DNA of 40,313 nucleotides from Clostridiales bacterium (GCA_012839235.1 DUNS01000117.1:1-40313), one strand, 5' to 3'; shown: positions 16,980-26,013, numbered from the stretch's first letter. Translations and numbers: made by a program. The notes: generated by a model not told the origin, from the sequence alone.

Positions 16980-18152
16980 ATGCATCCTAATTATTATGTA
17001 GAACTTGATAAATATGAAAGACTGATTAATAGAAAGAACGAAAAAAGTAAAGCTTATAATGGTATGTATGATAGATATATGTACCCTGTATTAACTAATG
17101 AACATGCACCTATTTTCTGGAGATATGACCTTGATGAAAAGACTAATCCATATTTTATGGAAAGACTAGGAATTAATGCTGTATTTAATTCCGGTGCTAT
17201 AGAATTAGATGGTAAGTATTATCTTGTTGCCCGTGTAGAAGGTCATGATCGTAAATCCTTCTTTGCTGTTGCTGAAAGTGAAAGTCCTATTGATGGATTT
17301 GAGTTCTGGGATTATCCAGTGGAGCTTCCTGATACCCACAAAGAGGAGGCTAATGTCTATGATATGAGATTGACTAAGCATGAGGATGGATATATCTACG
17401 GAGTGTTTTGCTCTGAAAGTAAGGATCCAAGCAATCCTGATTTGTCTGCAGCAGTTGCAGAGGCTGGGATAGTAAGAACAAAAGATTTAAAAACCTGGGA
17501 GAGACTTAATAATCTTGTGACTTTAAATTCACCTCAGCAGAGAAATGTTGTTCTTCATCCTGAGTTTGTTGATGGTCAGTATATGTTTTACACAAGACCT
17601 ATGGATAGCTTTATCGATACAGGTTCCGGTGGAGGCATAGGTGTGGGCTTCTGCTCGGATATAACTAATGCTGTTATCAAGGAAGAGATTATTACAAGTA
17701 AAAGAAAATACCATACAATAACAGAAGCAAAGAATGGTGCTGGAGCGGTTCCAATAAAGACGGAAAAGGGTTGGATTCATATCGCTCATGGAGTTCGTAA
17801 CACTGCAGCAGGACTTCGCTATGTTATATATGTATTTGCAACTGATCTTAATGATCCTACTAAAGTAATCGCAGAGCCCTCTGGATATTACATTGCACCT
17901 ATGGGTGAGGAGCGGGTAGGAGATGTATCTAATGTTGTTTTCACCAATGGTGCAATCGTAACAGATAGTAAGGATGTATATATATATTACGCATCTTCTG
18001 ATACTCGTTTACATGTTGCGGCTACTACCCTTGATAAGCTTATAGACTATACTTTTAATACACCTTCTGATCCACTTCGTTCTGTGGATTGCGTAAAACA
18101 AAGATCAGAGTTAATTAAAAAGAACCTTAATATTATTGGGGAAAATAGGTGA
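16980..18152 (+). CDS. GH130 (subfamily 1-type) 4-O-beta-mannosylglucose phosphorylase
   Basis: Predicted to phosphorolyse mannosyl-beta-1,4-glucose to mannose 1-phosphate and glucose. At 390 aa with a long N-terminal segment ([16 protein letters not shown]), it resembles GH130_1 mannosylglucose phosphorylases rather than the shorter GH130_2 type. Five-bladed propeller segments include [35 protein letters not shown] with Asp128 at the expected general-acid position, and [21 protein letters not shown]. The start was put at ATG 16980, 13 nt after GAAAGG; a GTG at 16971 or the ATG at 16959 (over the ribosome binding site) are alternatives. It directly follows its epimerase partner. Confidence 0.9.
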   Translation: MHPNYYVELDKYERLINRKNEKSKAYNGMYDRYMYPVLTNEHAPIFWRYDLDEKTNPYFMERLGINAVFNSGAIELDGKYYLVARVEGHDRKSFFAVAESESPIDGFEFWDYPVELPDTHKEEANVYDMRLTKHEDGYIYGVFCSESKDPSNPDLSAAVAEAGIVRTKDLKTWERLNNLVTLNSPQQRNVVLHPEFVDGQYMFYTRPMDSFIDTGSGGGIGVGFCSDITNAVIKEEIITSKRKYHTITEAKNGAGAVPIKTEKGWIHIAHGVRNTAAGLRYVIYVFATDLNDPTKVIAEPSGYYIAPMGEERVGDVSNVVFTNGAIVTDSKDVYIYYASSDTRLHVAATTLDKLIDYTFNTPSDPLRSVDCVKQRSELIKKNLNIIGENR

Positions 18153-18215
18153 TATTTGTTGTGCAAAATATAGGGCATAAATAGTCAGATTTTACGAATT
18201 ATTTTTAAATGGCTC

Positions 18216-18244
18216 TTGAAAAACCCGTAATCTTGTAGTAAACT
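18216..18244 (+). promoter_or_regulatory. Candidate sigma-A promoter for the lacI-type regulator
   Basis: TTGAAA (18216-18221), 17-nt spacer, TAAACT (18239-18244), about 105 nt before the regulator's start. Confidence 0.5.
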
Positions 18245-18250
18245 TCAATT

Positions 18251-18277
18251 GTGCATACAATTGCATTGTGAGTGCAT
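18251..18277. promoter_or_regulatory. Paired GTGCAT sites downstream of the lacI promoter
   Basis: GTGCAT at 18251-18256 and 18272-18277, 21 nt apart (two helical turns), flanking the palindrome ACAATTGCATTGT (18258-18270). The reverse complement ATGCAC recurs at 19557, 19688 and 19722. This is a plausible autoregulatory site. Confidence 0.35.
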
Positions 18278-18348
18278 AGCCTAATATTATATTAAAAGCC
18301 TATACTAGAAAGCAGGTATAAGCCATGGGTGAGAGGGAGAATACTATA

Positions 18349-19389
18349 ATGAAAAAAGTTACCATTCAGGATATTGCCAAGAAGCTTAACTTGTCAAGAA
18401 ACACAGTAGCAAAGGCGCTTAATAACAGTGATACTGTGTCTTATGAGACAAGATTTTTGGTAATTGAAACCGCTTATGAAATGGGGTATTCCAAGCTATC
18501 CCCAGTAGTACTTAATGAATTTAAAGTTCGCAATAAGATAGATGAAACGAAATCTATTGTTGTTCTGACGAGAAGAGAGATATCTTTCTTCTGGAATAGC
18601 GTAATTATGGGTATATCAGATGAGCTTAACAAGTATGGATGCAAGCTGCAGTTTAATTTTATCAGCGAACAGGATGAGAAGAATTTAGTGCTTCCAATAG
18701 ACTTTAAAGAAGAAGTAAGTGGTGTAATTATACTGAGTATTTTTTCAGATGATTATGTTTCTCTAATAGTCAAACAGAATGTACCTGTAGTATTTCTTGA
18801 TGGTCCAGTTGAGCTGGGGAATACATCTAAACTCGGTGATATAGTAATTTGTGAAGGAAGAAACAGTATTCAGACCATAACTTTTGATCTTATCTCCAAG
18901 GGTCTAACTAAGATCGGTTTTATTGGAGATGCTACTTACAGTAAGACCATTAATGATCGTTATGAAGGATATATATCTGCACTGAATAAAGCAGGTATTA
19001 GGCCTGATGCTTCAATTATAGCTAATTATCATACGACCCATAAGTTTTATAAGAAGGAAGAAGTAGAAGCGGCAATAGATAAGTTCCCCTACATGCCAGA
19101 GGCAATTGTCTGTGCCAATGATGATATCGCTTTATTTACCATTCGACATCTACGTAGCAAAGGTTTATCGGTTCCTGATGATGTGGCAGTAACTGGCTAT
19201 GATAATGTTGAAATTATGTCCCAGGCAGAGCCTATGCTTACGACCGTTAAGGTTGGTAACCAGAGGTTAGGTAGAAGATTAGTGCAGAAGTTGATGTGGC
19301 GGTTGAAAAATCTCACATTTCCAAAGGAAGTATTATATATTAATTCTGAAGTAATATTTCGTGAATCTTCAGACAAGCGAATAGAGTAA
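18349..19389 (+). CDS. LacI/GalR-family transcriptional regulator
   Basis: A 346-aa repressor-type regulator. The N-terminal HTH (MKKVTIQDIAKKLNLSRNTVAKALNN style, residues 1-50) is followed by a periplasmic-binding-like effector domain with VVFLDGPVE, GFIGDATYSKTINDRYEGY, AIVCANDDIALFTIRHL and VPDDVAVTGYDNVEIM. The ATG at 18349 is chosen because the HTH begins there; an in-frame ATG at 18325 preceded by AGAAAGCAGG is also possible and would add eight residues. It lies between the two halves of the mannan island and probably controls them in response to a manno-sugar, which is inference from position. Confidence 0.92.
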   Translation: MKKVTIQDIAKKLNLSRNTVAKALNNSDTVSYETRFLVIETAYEMGYSKLSPVVLNEFKVRNKIDETKSIVVLTRREISFFWNSVIMGISDELNKYGCKLQFNFISEQDEKNLVLPIDFKEEVSGVIILSIFSDDYVSLIVKQNVPVVFLDGPVELGNTSKLGDIVICEGRNSIQTITFDLISKGLTKIGFIGDATYSKTINDRYEGYISALNKAGIRPDASIIANYHTTHKFYKKEEVEAAIDKFPYMPEAIVCANDDIALFTIRHLRSKGLSVPDDVAVTGYDNVEIMSQAEPMLTTVKVGNQRLGRRLVQKLMWRLKNLTFPKEVLYINSEVIFRESSDKRIE

Positions 19390-19409
19390 GTAGTACTAGA
19401 TCTTTATAG

Positions 19410-19465
19410 GGCTAGTTATATAACATTGTGTACCCTAAGCAATGTTATGTAACTAGCCTTTTTTT
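19410..19465 (+). terminator. Strong rho-independent terminator after the lacI-type gene
   Basis: A 19-bp stem, GGCTAGTT... (19410-19428) with its near-perfect complement (19440-19458), 11-nt loop, then seven Ts and a further T-rich stretch to 19473. Confidence 0.9.
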
Positions 19466-19504
19466 GTTTTTTTGCTCAAGAAATTGCATAAAAAAAGCAA
19501 AAAA

Positions 19505-19516
19505 GTTGACGATAAA
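19505..19516. promoter_or_regulatory. Second LacI-like operator candidate
   Basis: GTTGACGATAAA, 10 of 12 identical to GTTAACGATAAC next to the manA promoter. It lies about 145 nt upstream of the promoter of the binding-protein operon, so it would act from a distance or serve a promoter I did not recognise. Confidence 0.35.
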
Positions 19517-19563
19517 CCCATGTCCTGCATGAAATACATGTTTTAGTGTAAGATAAATGCACC

Positions 19564-19591
19564 TATGCTTAAAATGCTGATTTTAAGCATA
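19564..19591. repeat. Perfect inverted repeat upstream of the binding-protein operon
   Basis: TATGCTTAAAA (19564-19574) and its exact complement TTTTAAGCATA (19581-19591) around TGCTGA. The dyad is AT-rich with no T-run, so a protein-binding site is more likely than a terminator. Confidence 0.5.
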
Positions 19592-19660
19592 TTATATAGA
19601 AAATGAATAGAAAGTATTCGAAAATAATATGTTTTATTAATATAAATCACAAAACAAGGC

Positions 19661-19689
19661 TTGTCTTAGAACATCTATTATGCTATAAT
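19661..19689 (+). promoter_or_regulatory. Candidate sigma-A promoter for the carbohydrate import operon
   Basis: TTGTCT (19661-19666), 17-nt spacer, perfect TATAAT (19684-19689), about 74 nt before the 980-aa binding-protein gene. It is the only obvious promoter for the genes up to 32.6 kb. Confidence 0.65.
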
Positions 19690-19737
19690 GCACACATAGG
19701 ACATGATAAATGCAATAGGAAATGCACCATTATGCAT
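19688..19737. promoter_or_regulatory. Array of ATGCA direct repeats over the import-operon start site
   Basis: ATGCAC 19688-19693, ATGCAA 19710-19715, ATGCAC 19722-19727 and ATGCAT 19732-19737 are spaced 22, 12 and 10 nt, roughly on one face of the helix, and begin at the -10 box. This is a likely repressor or activator binding array; its protein is unknown. Confidence 0.4.
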
Positions 19738-19762
19738 TAATTATTATTAGGGGGACGGCTTC

Positions 19763-22705
19763 ATGAGGAAATCAAGGGATATGAATAGACCACTATCAAT
19801 CCTTCTTTTGTTTACAATTAGTTTGATTATTGGATTAACAAGCTATAGATCACATAAAGAGGTCAATGCTAAAACAGATAGAACTCCTGAGGACTTTAAG
19901 GAATTATTAAGTGAGATAGGAACTGAGGGTTTGGATTATAAAGAATACTTGACTCAGTATGATATAAGTAAGAAACCTAAAGTAGAGTACATAATAGATG
20001 CCAAAGACTATGTCAGAACGGAAGATATGGAAGTAGTAGAATATAAAGACTTTGATGGAATGGAAGGAACTTCTCTATATACAGGAGAGAAGGGGTTTAT
20101 TGAGTATGAAGTAGACATTAAAGAAGAAGGCTTCTATGACATTTCCCTACTATACTATCCTATCGAAGGAAATAGCGCATCCATACAACGAGGGATATTT
20201 ATAGATGGAGAGCTTCCCTATAATCAACTAAATCTTGTAGAGTTTTCCCGAATATGGGTTGATGAGGTTAGTCAGTGGGAAACAGATAACCGTGGTAATG
20301 ATATAAAGCCAAAGCAGATTGAAGCACCAGAATGGTTGACTAGCTATCTTTATGATAGCGAAGGATATGAGACAGATAGGCTTTCTGTTTACCTGACAAG
20401 AGGTAACCATACCATAACCATTTATTCCAGAAGAGAGCCTATGGTTCTTAATAGTATTATCCTTAATAACATAGAAGGCAATGGGGATTATAAATCCACC
20501 AAAGAAAGATATGATGAACAGGGGATTGTTGATACTAAAGACCAGCTAATAACAATCCATGCTGAACATGCAAGTAGAAAGTCCTCCCAGATGCTATATC
20601 CTTCTCAGGATAAATCATCTCCTTCAGTATACCCTTACAGTGCAAAAGAACTTAAGAACAATACTATAGGAAGTAATAGTAGCTGGAGAATAGTGGGACA
20701 GTGGCTTGAGTGGGACTTTGAGGTAGCAGAGAGTGGATACTATAATATCACTCTTCATGCAAGGCAAAACTTCGTAAGAGGAATATATACCTCTAGGAAG
20801 ATATCCATCGATGGAGTAGTTCCATTTGATGAGATGAAGGACTATGGATTTAATTATAAAAGTAAGTGGACAATGACTACATTAAAGGATGATGAAGGAG
20901 AAAACTACCGGTTTTATCTTGAAGAAGGTAAACATACATTGAAGATGGAAGTAGTTCTTGGAGATTTTTCTGACATTGTAAGTAATATCTCTGACGCTTT
21001 ATTAGATATTAATGGAGTATATCGCAAGGTTATTCGTATCACTGGTGTTGAGCCTGATAAATATAGAGATTATAACATTTCAAAAAGTATTCCAGGGCTT
21101 GTAGAGGAACTGGCAGATATAAGAGAGAGAATCGCAACAGAGGTTAGAAAGCTAGAAGAGCTAGCAGGTAAGGGAAGTGATCGTGAAGCAGCCCTTGTGA
21201 CCATGGTTGAGCAGCTAGATTATCTAATTGAGGATATCGAACGCTTTCCTAAGATACTTGCTTCCTTTAAGCTGGACGTCAGTGCCTTAGGTACATGGAT
21301 AACAGGAGTATTGGAACAACCCTTAGCATTAGACACAATATATATCCATTCCCCCAATGCAGAGCTTCCAGAGGTTAAGGATTCTCTATGGGATAGATTT
21401 ATTCATACAATAAAGACTCTATACTACTCCTTTATAATTGATTACAACACTATAGGTAATGTGGCAGAGAAAGAAGAAGAGGTAAAGACAATAACTATCT
21501 GGATTGGCTCAGGACGAGATCAAGCTAATGTAGTTAAGCAATTAATAGATGAGACCTTTACTCCTATCACTAACATTAATGTTAATGTTCAGCTAGTTGA
21601 TATGGGAACATTACTTCAGGCAACTCTGGCTGGCCAGGGACCAGATGTAGCAATTCAGGTTGGTAATGACCTTCCTATGAACTATGGACTTCGTAATGCA
21701 GTAGTTGATTTATCGGAGTTTGACGATCTTTTAGAGATACAAAGTCAGTTCCGTGAAAGTGCCTTAGTTCCTTATGAGTTTGAAGGGAGAACATATGGCC
21801 TTCCCGAGACAGAAACCTGCCTAATGATGTTCTATAGAAAAGATATACTTAAGGAATTAAATCTTGAGGTTCCTAAAACATGGGATGAGATGAAGGTAGC
21901 CCTCTCAGTATTAAGCAAGAATAACATGGACCTTGGTATGCTACCAACAGCCCTAACTCCTCAGCAGGCAGAGCAGGTGTTTGCAATGCTGCTTTATCAA
22001 AAAGGTGGTCAGTACTATAAGGAGGATGGAAGAGCCTCAGCTTTAGATAGTGATATTGGAATAAGTGTATTTAAAGAATATACAGAGTACTACACTGATT
22101 ACAAATTAGAAATGGAAGCTCCTGTTGATCAAAGGTTTAGAACCGGTGAGGCACCAATAGTTATATCGGACTTTACACTTTATAATCAGCTACAGGTATC
22201 TGCCCCTGATATTAAAGGATTATGGGGATTTACCATGGTGCCGGGAACAGTTAAAGAAAATGGGGAAGTTGATTATTCCGTATCAAGCATGGGTTCGGCA
22301 TGTATTATGATGAGTCAGACCCGGGATAAGGAAAGCTCTTGGGAGTTTATGAAGTGGTGGGTATCCGCCTCTACACAAACCCAGTATGCCAGGGAGATGG
22401 AAGCGCTTATGGGGGCTTCAGCTCGTTATCCAACGGCCAATATAGAAGCCTTTAGTAACCTACCCTGGCCAACAGAGGATTATGAGGCCTTAATCGCTCA
22501 ATTTGAGTGGATGAAGGGAATACCTCAAGTACCTGGTGGATATTTTTCATGGCGTAATGTAAGTAATGCCTTCTATAAGGTGGTTAATGCTTCTGATGAA
22601 GAGAAGATGATGCCAAGAGAAGCACTGACAGATTATGTAAGATATATAAATGAAGAAATAACCTTTAAACGCAAAGAATTCGGACTACCGACATCAGAAG
22701 ATTAG
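19763..22705 (+). CDS. Membrane-anchored sugar-binding protein with two N-terminal beta-sandwich modules
   Basis: A 980-aa extracellular solute-binding protein of unusual size. One N-terminal hydrophobic helix (about 10-28) with no lipobox Cys suggests a membrane anchor or cleavable signal. Two beta-rich modules follow, about 75-240 and 263-425; their patterns (GFIEYEVDIKEEGFYDISLLY; QWLEWDFEVAESGYYNITLHAR; FYLEEGKHTLKMEV) resemble CBM6/35-like carbohydrate-binding folds. A helical linker (about 440-560) leads to a family 1 solute-binding domain from about 574 to the end (ITIWIGSGRDQANVVKQLI; GQGPDVAIQVGNDLP). It starts at ATG 19763 after AGGGGG and is followed at 11 nt by its permease. Import of (acetylated) manno-oligosaccharides is inferred from context. 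Confidence 0.82.
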   Translation: MRKSRDMNRPLSILLLFTISLIIGLTSYRSHKEVNAKTDRTPEDFKELLSEIGTEGLDYKEYLTQYDISKKPKVEYIIDAKDYVRTEDMEVVEYKDFDGMEGTSLYTGEKGFIEYEVDIKEEGFYDISLLYYPIEGNSASIQRGIFIDGELPYNQLNLVEFSRIWVDEVSQWETDNRGNDIKPKQIEAPEWLTSYLYDSEGYETDRLSVYLTRGNHTITIYSRREPMVLNSIILNNIEGNGDYKSTKERYDEQGIVDTKDQLITIHAEHASRKSSQMLYPSQDKSSPSVYPYSAKELKNNTIGSNSSWRIVGQWLEWDFEVAESGYYNITLHARQNFVRGIYTSRKISIDGVVPFDEMKDYGFNYKSKWTMTTLKDDEGENYRFYLEEGKHTLKMEVVLGDFSDIVSNISDALLDINGVYRKVIRITGVEPDKYRDYNISKSIPGLVEELADIRERIATEVRKLEELAGKGSDREAALVTMVEQLDYLIEDIERFPKILASFKLDVSALGTWITGVLEQPLALDTIYIHSPNAELPEVKDSLWDRFIHTIKTLYYSFIIDYNTIGNVAEKEEEVKTITIWIGSGRDQANVVKQLIDETFTPITNINVNVQLVDMGTLLQATLAGQGPDVAIQVGNDLPMNYGLRNAVVDLSEFDDLLEIQSQFRESALVPYEFEGRTYGLPETETCLMMFYRKDILKELNLEVPKTWDEMKVALSVLSKNNMDLGMLPTALTPQQAEQVFAMLLYQKGGQYYKEDGRASALDSDIGISVFKEYTEYYTDYKLEMEAPVDQRFRTGEAPIVISDFTLYNQLQVSAPDIKGLWGFTMVPGTVKENGEVDYSVSSMGSACIMMSQTRDKESSWEFMKWWVSASTQTQYAREMEALMGASARYPTANIEAFSNLPWPTEDYEALIAQFEWMKGIPQVPGGYFSWRNVSNAFYKVVNASDEEKMMPREALTDYVRYINEEITFKRKEFGLPTSED

Positions 22706-22716
22706 GAGAGAATGGG

Positions 22717-23646
22717 ATGAAGAGGATGCCAAACAAAGTGACAAATAACAAGGAATGGACATTGGCTAACCGAATAAAAAGAAGCAAAGCATCTTATATC
22801 ATGATGGCTCCATATCTAATTCTTTTCTTCTTTTTTACAGTGTTACCAGTAGGAATTTCTGTATTCTTAAGCTTTACAAACTTTAATGTATTAGAGCCCC
22901 CTCAGTTTACTGGATGGGCTAACTATATAAGATTATTTCTTGATGATGATATATTTAAAATTGCCTTAAAGAACACCTTGATATTCGCAGTGATTACTGG
23001 ACCAATTAGTTATATGATGTGTCTTATATTTGCATGGATAATCAATGAGTTTAGTGGGAAGGTAAGAGCTTTTTTGACCTTAATATTTTATGTACCTTCT
23101 ATATCAGGTAATGCCTATGTTATCTGGAACCTGATATTAAAGGGAGACCGATATGGTATCCTTAATGGTTTGCTATTAGATTGGGGCTTCATTAACACAC
23201 CAATAGTTTGGATGAAGACAGAGAAGTATGTAATGTTATTTCTGATAATTGTTCAGCTATGGCTTAGTCTTGGTACGGGATTTCTTACATTTATAGCTGG
23301 TCTTCAGACAGTGGATAAATCCTTGTATGAAGCTGGTGCAGTGGATGGAATAAAAAACCGTTGGCAGGAGCTTTGGTATATAACCCTGCCTGCAATGAAG
23401 CCACAGTTACTATTTGGAGCAGTTATGCAGATAACCCAGTCCTTTAGTATAGCAGATGTATCAATTCAACTAGCAGGTAACCCTAGTGTTAATTACTCAG
23501 GAACTACTATAGTCACCCACCTTATGGATTTTGGTTCCATTAGATATGAAATGGGCTATGCCTCAGCCATAGCAACAATCCTATTTTTATTAATGGTAGG
23601 ATCTAATGCTCTGGTTCAGAAAGTTCTTAGAAAGGTAGGTAAGTAG
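22717..23646 (+). CDS. Carbohydrate ABC transporter permease 1A (MalF/UgpA type)
   Basis: A sugar permease of 309 aa with six predicted helices, the first at YIMMAPYLILFFFFTVLPVGISVFL. The cytoplasmic EAA loop YEAGAVDGIKNRWQELWYITLPAMKP is intact, showing that it couples to an ATPase, which is not encoded in the window. GGAGAG precedes the ATG. The second permease starts 1 nt after its stop, so the two form a heterodimer by context. Confidence 0.92.
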   Translation: MKRMPNKVTNNKEWTLANRIKRSKASYIMMAPYLILFFFFTVLPVGISVFLSFTNFNVLEPPQFTGWANYIRLFLDDDIFKIALKNTLIFAVITGPISYMMCLIFAWIINEFSGKVRAFLTLIFYVPSISGNAYVIWNLILKGDRYGILNGLLLDWGFINTPIVWMKTEKYVMLFLIIVQLWLSLGTGFLTFIAGLQTVDKSLYEAGAVDGIKNRWQELWYITLPAMKPQLLFGAVMQITQSFSIADVSIQLAGNPSVNYSGTTIVTHLMDFGSIRYEMGYASAIATILFLLMVGSNALVQKVLRKVGK

Positions 23647-23647
23647 G

Positions 23648-24538
23648 ATGGCAAGAGATTACATGAAACCCAGAGGGCATATCTTTCGAAGAAAAAAGAA
23701 ACAGCTTAATAGGTCAATGGCTGGAAACTTAAGCTTATTTATATTCATGGGTATCTGTGGTGTTTTTATGGCTCTTCCCTTGGTACTTATAGTAAGTAAT
23801 GCCTTTAAACCCTTAGATGAGTTGTTTAGATATCCACCTATGCTATTTCCTAGGAACCCAAGATTAGATAACTTTTCAGATTTACTGGTTTTGATGAGTA
23901 ATTCCTGGGTACCTTTTTCTAGATACATAATTAATACGTTAATAATAGTAGGGGGTGGAACGGTTGGCCATGTGGTGGTTGCTTCCCTTGCAGCCTATCC
24001 CTTAGCAAAGCATGATTTCCCTGGAAAGAATATGATCTTTAGGATGGTTGTACTTTCCCTTATGTTTAGCTGGCAGGTAACCCAGATACCAAACTATCTA
24101 ATAATATCAAAGCTTAAAATAAACAATACATACCTAGCCCTAATACTTCCTGCATTTGCCTTTGGACTTGGGCTATATCTAATGAAGCAATTCATGGAGC
24201 AGATACCTAACTCCTTAATAGAATCAGCTAGGCTGGATGGTGCTAGTGAATACAAGATTTACTGGTCCATAATAATGCCTAATGTAAAGCCTGCCTGGTT
24301 AACCTTGGCAGTGTTACAGTTTCAACAGATGTGGGGTAATACCGGTAGCCAGTACCTAAGAAGTGAAGAGCTAAAGCCTTTGCAGTTTGCCCTACAACAG
24401 ATAGTTAACGGTGGACCTGCAAGGCAGGGAGCGGCAGCAGTAGTAACCCTATTAATAGCAGCTGTACCGGCAATATTTTTTATAGTGTGTCAAAGCAGTA
24501 TTATAGAAACCATGACAACATCAGGAATGAAGGAATAG
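23648..24538 (+). CDS. Carbohydrate ABC transporter permease 1B (MalG/UgpE type)
   Basis: Partner permease (296 aa). A basic N-terminal tail (RGHIFRRKKKQLNR) precedes six helices; the EAA loop IESARLDGASEYKIYWSIIMPNVKP is intact. It starts one base after the previous stop. With the upstream binding protein it forms the first of two importers in this operon. Confidence 0.92.
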   Translation: MARDYMKPRGHIFRRKKKQLNRSMAGNLSLFIFMGICGVFMALPLVLIVSNAFKPLDELFRYPPMLFPRNPRLDNFSDLLVLMSNSWVPFSRYIINTLIIVGGGTVGHVVVASLAAYPLAKHDFPGKNMIFRMVVLSLMFSWQVTQIPNYLIISKLKINNTYLALILPAFAFGLGLYLMKQFMEQIPNSLIESARLDGASEYKIYWSIIMPNVKPAWLTLAVLQFQQMWGNTGSQYLRSEELKPLQFALQQIVNGGPARQGAAAVVTLLIAAVPAIFFIVCQSSIIETMTTSGMKE

Positions 24539-24555
24539 ACCTAAGGAGGAAAAGT

Positions 24556-26013
24556 ATGAAAAGAAATAGAATATGGCTTATCCCAATAATCCTTCTGATG
24601 TTATGTATTAATGTGGAGACAGCTATAGCTCATGCCAACGTTCCTTATCACACCTATAACTATGATTATTGGGAAGATATATACTATACACCAGCAGCAT
24701 ATGTACCAAATGGAAATATCTCTGGGACAAAGATTGATATTGGTATCCTAAACTCTCCCCAGGATATTTTTGTTGGTGAGGATGAAAGGGTATATATAGC
24801 TGATACAGGAAACAACAGAATAGTTGTACTTGATAAGAACATGAAGCTAGAAAGGATTATAGATAGCTTTGATAATGAAGGAAGCCTAGATACCTTTAAA
24901 GCTCCTTCAGGGATCTACGTAACAGAGAGGAATGAGCTGTATATAGCAGATACGGATAATCTAAGGGTAATAGCCCTTAATGAGGATGGTTCATTACTAA
25001 AGATTATAAGTAATCCAAAATCAGAGGTATTGGCTAATGATTTTATATTCGCACCCCTTAAGATTACAGTGGATTATGCAGATAGGGCCTATATAATAGC
25101 TAAGAACATGTTTCAAGGAATTATGGCATTTGATGAAAATGGGGAGTTCACAGGTTTTACAGGAACAATCAATGTTACCATTACAGCCTATGAGAAGATC
25201 TGGAGAAAGCTTTCTACAAAGGCCCAGAGGGAAAGACAGATACAGTTTATACCTACTGAATTTACAGGAGTTGATATATCCCCAGATGGATTTGTATATG
25301 CAACCAATATTGATGGTGGAGGAGAACAATCCATAAGAAGACTTAATCCTAAGGGACAGGACGTTATAAAAAAAGGAAGGGGAGGCCTAAGTGGAGACCT
25401 AACCTGGAGGCTGGCAGGACATTACTCAGGAGCTTCAAGAATAGTTGATATAGTATATAGAGACAATGGAATCTATTCCGTAGTTGATAAAACCAGGGGT
25501 CGTATCTTTACATATGACCATGAAGGAAACCTACTATATATCTTTGGAGGAATGGGAAGCCAGGAGGGAACATTCAAAAATCCTGTAGCAATAGAAGAAA
25601 AGGGAGAAGAAATATTGGTCCTTGATTCCTACCGTGGGGAAATTCTAAGATTTTTGCCAACTCAATATGGAAGATTAATTAACGAGGCAGTATCCCTAAG
25701 ATTTGATGGAGATGAAGCCTCAGCAGTAAATGTATGGAAACAGGTTTTGGAGCTGGATTCAAACTTTGAATTAGCTTATGTAGGGATAGGTAAGTCCTAT
25801 CTTGCAGCAGGGGATAATAAAAAAGCTATGGAGTATCTAAAACTTGGAATGGACAGGGAATACTATTCCATAGCATACAAGAGATATAGAGATGATATCT
25901 TAAAGGATAATCTAAGCTATATACTTACAGGAGCCATGGTATTAATTGTGGTACTATCCCTTAGATCAGTAATTAATAAGAAAATGGGGAGGAGAGTAGT
26001 AGAAGATGAGTAA
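24556..26013 (+). CDS. Exported NHL-propeller / TPR / C-terminal TM protein
   Basis: A 485-aa protein with an N-terminal signal or anchor helix (WLIPIILLMLCINVETAIA), then NHL-type propeller repeats (LNSPQDIFVGEDERVYIADTGNNRIVVLD; FKAPSGIYVTERNELYIADTDNLRV; FKNPVAIEEKGEEILVLDSYRGEILRF), a TPR-like pair at about 395-440 (AVNVWKQVLELDSNFELAYVGIG; YLAAGDNKKAMEYLKLGM), and a C-terminal helix YILTGAMVLIVVLSL. Most of it should be extracellular, tethered at the C-terminus. The start is ATG 24556 with AAGGAGGA before it. It overlaps the next gene by 8 nt. The role is unknown; it may be a scaffold for the transport complex. Confidence 0.8.
   Translation: MKRNRIWLIPIILLMLCINVETAIAHANVPYHTYNYDYWEDIYYTPAAYVPNGNISGTKIDIGILNSPQDIFVGEDERVYIADTGNNRIVVLDKNMKLERIIDSFDNEGSLDTFKAPSGIYVTERNELYIADTDNLRVIALNEDGSLLKIISNPKSEVLANDFIFAPLKITVDYADRAYIIAKNMFQGIMAFDENGEFTGFTGTINVTITAYEKIWRKLSTKAQRERQIQFIPTEFTGVDISPDGFVYATNIDGGGEQSIRRLNPKGQDVIKKGRGGLSGDLTWRLAGHYSGASRIVDIVYRDNGIYSVVDKTRGRIFTYDHEGNLLYIFGGMGSQEGTFKNPVAIEEKGEEILVLDSYRGEILRFLPTQYGRLINEAVSLRFDGDEASAVNVWKQVLELDSNFELAYVGIGKSYLAAGDNKKAMEYLKLGMDREYYSIAYKRYRDDILKDNLSYILTGAMVLIVVLSLRSVINKKMGRRVVEDE

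Noticed and set aside
18325-18348. Upstream start for the LacI-type regulator
   Set aside because: The HTH begins at the ATG at 18349. The upstream ATG has a reasonable site (AGAAAGCAGG), so this is a preference and not an exclusion.
19688-19737. CRISPR-like short repeats
   Set aside because: The repeated unit is only 5-6 bases with irregular short spacing at a promoter; it fits a binding-site array and not a CRISPR array.
24487-24555. 23-residue N-terminal extension of the NHL protein overlapping permease 1B
   Set aside because: It would precede the signal helix with a charged segment, and AAGGAGGA directly precedes the ATG at 24556.
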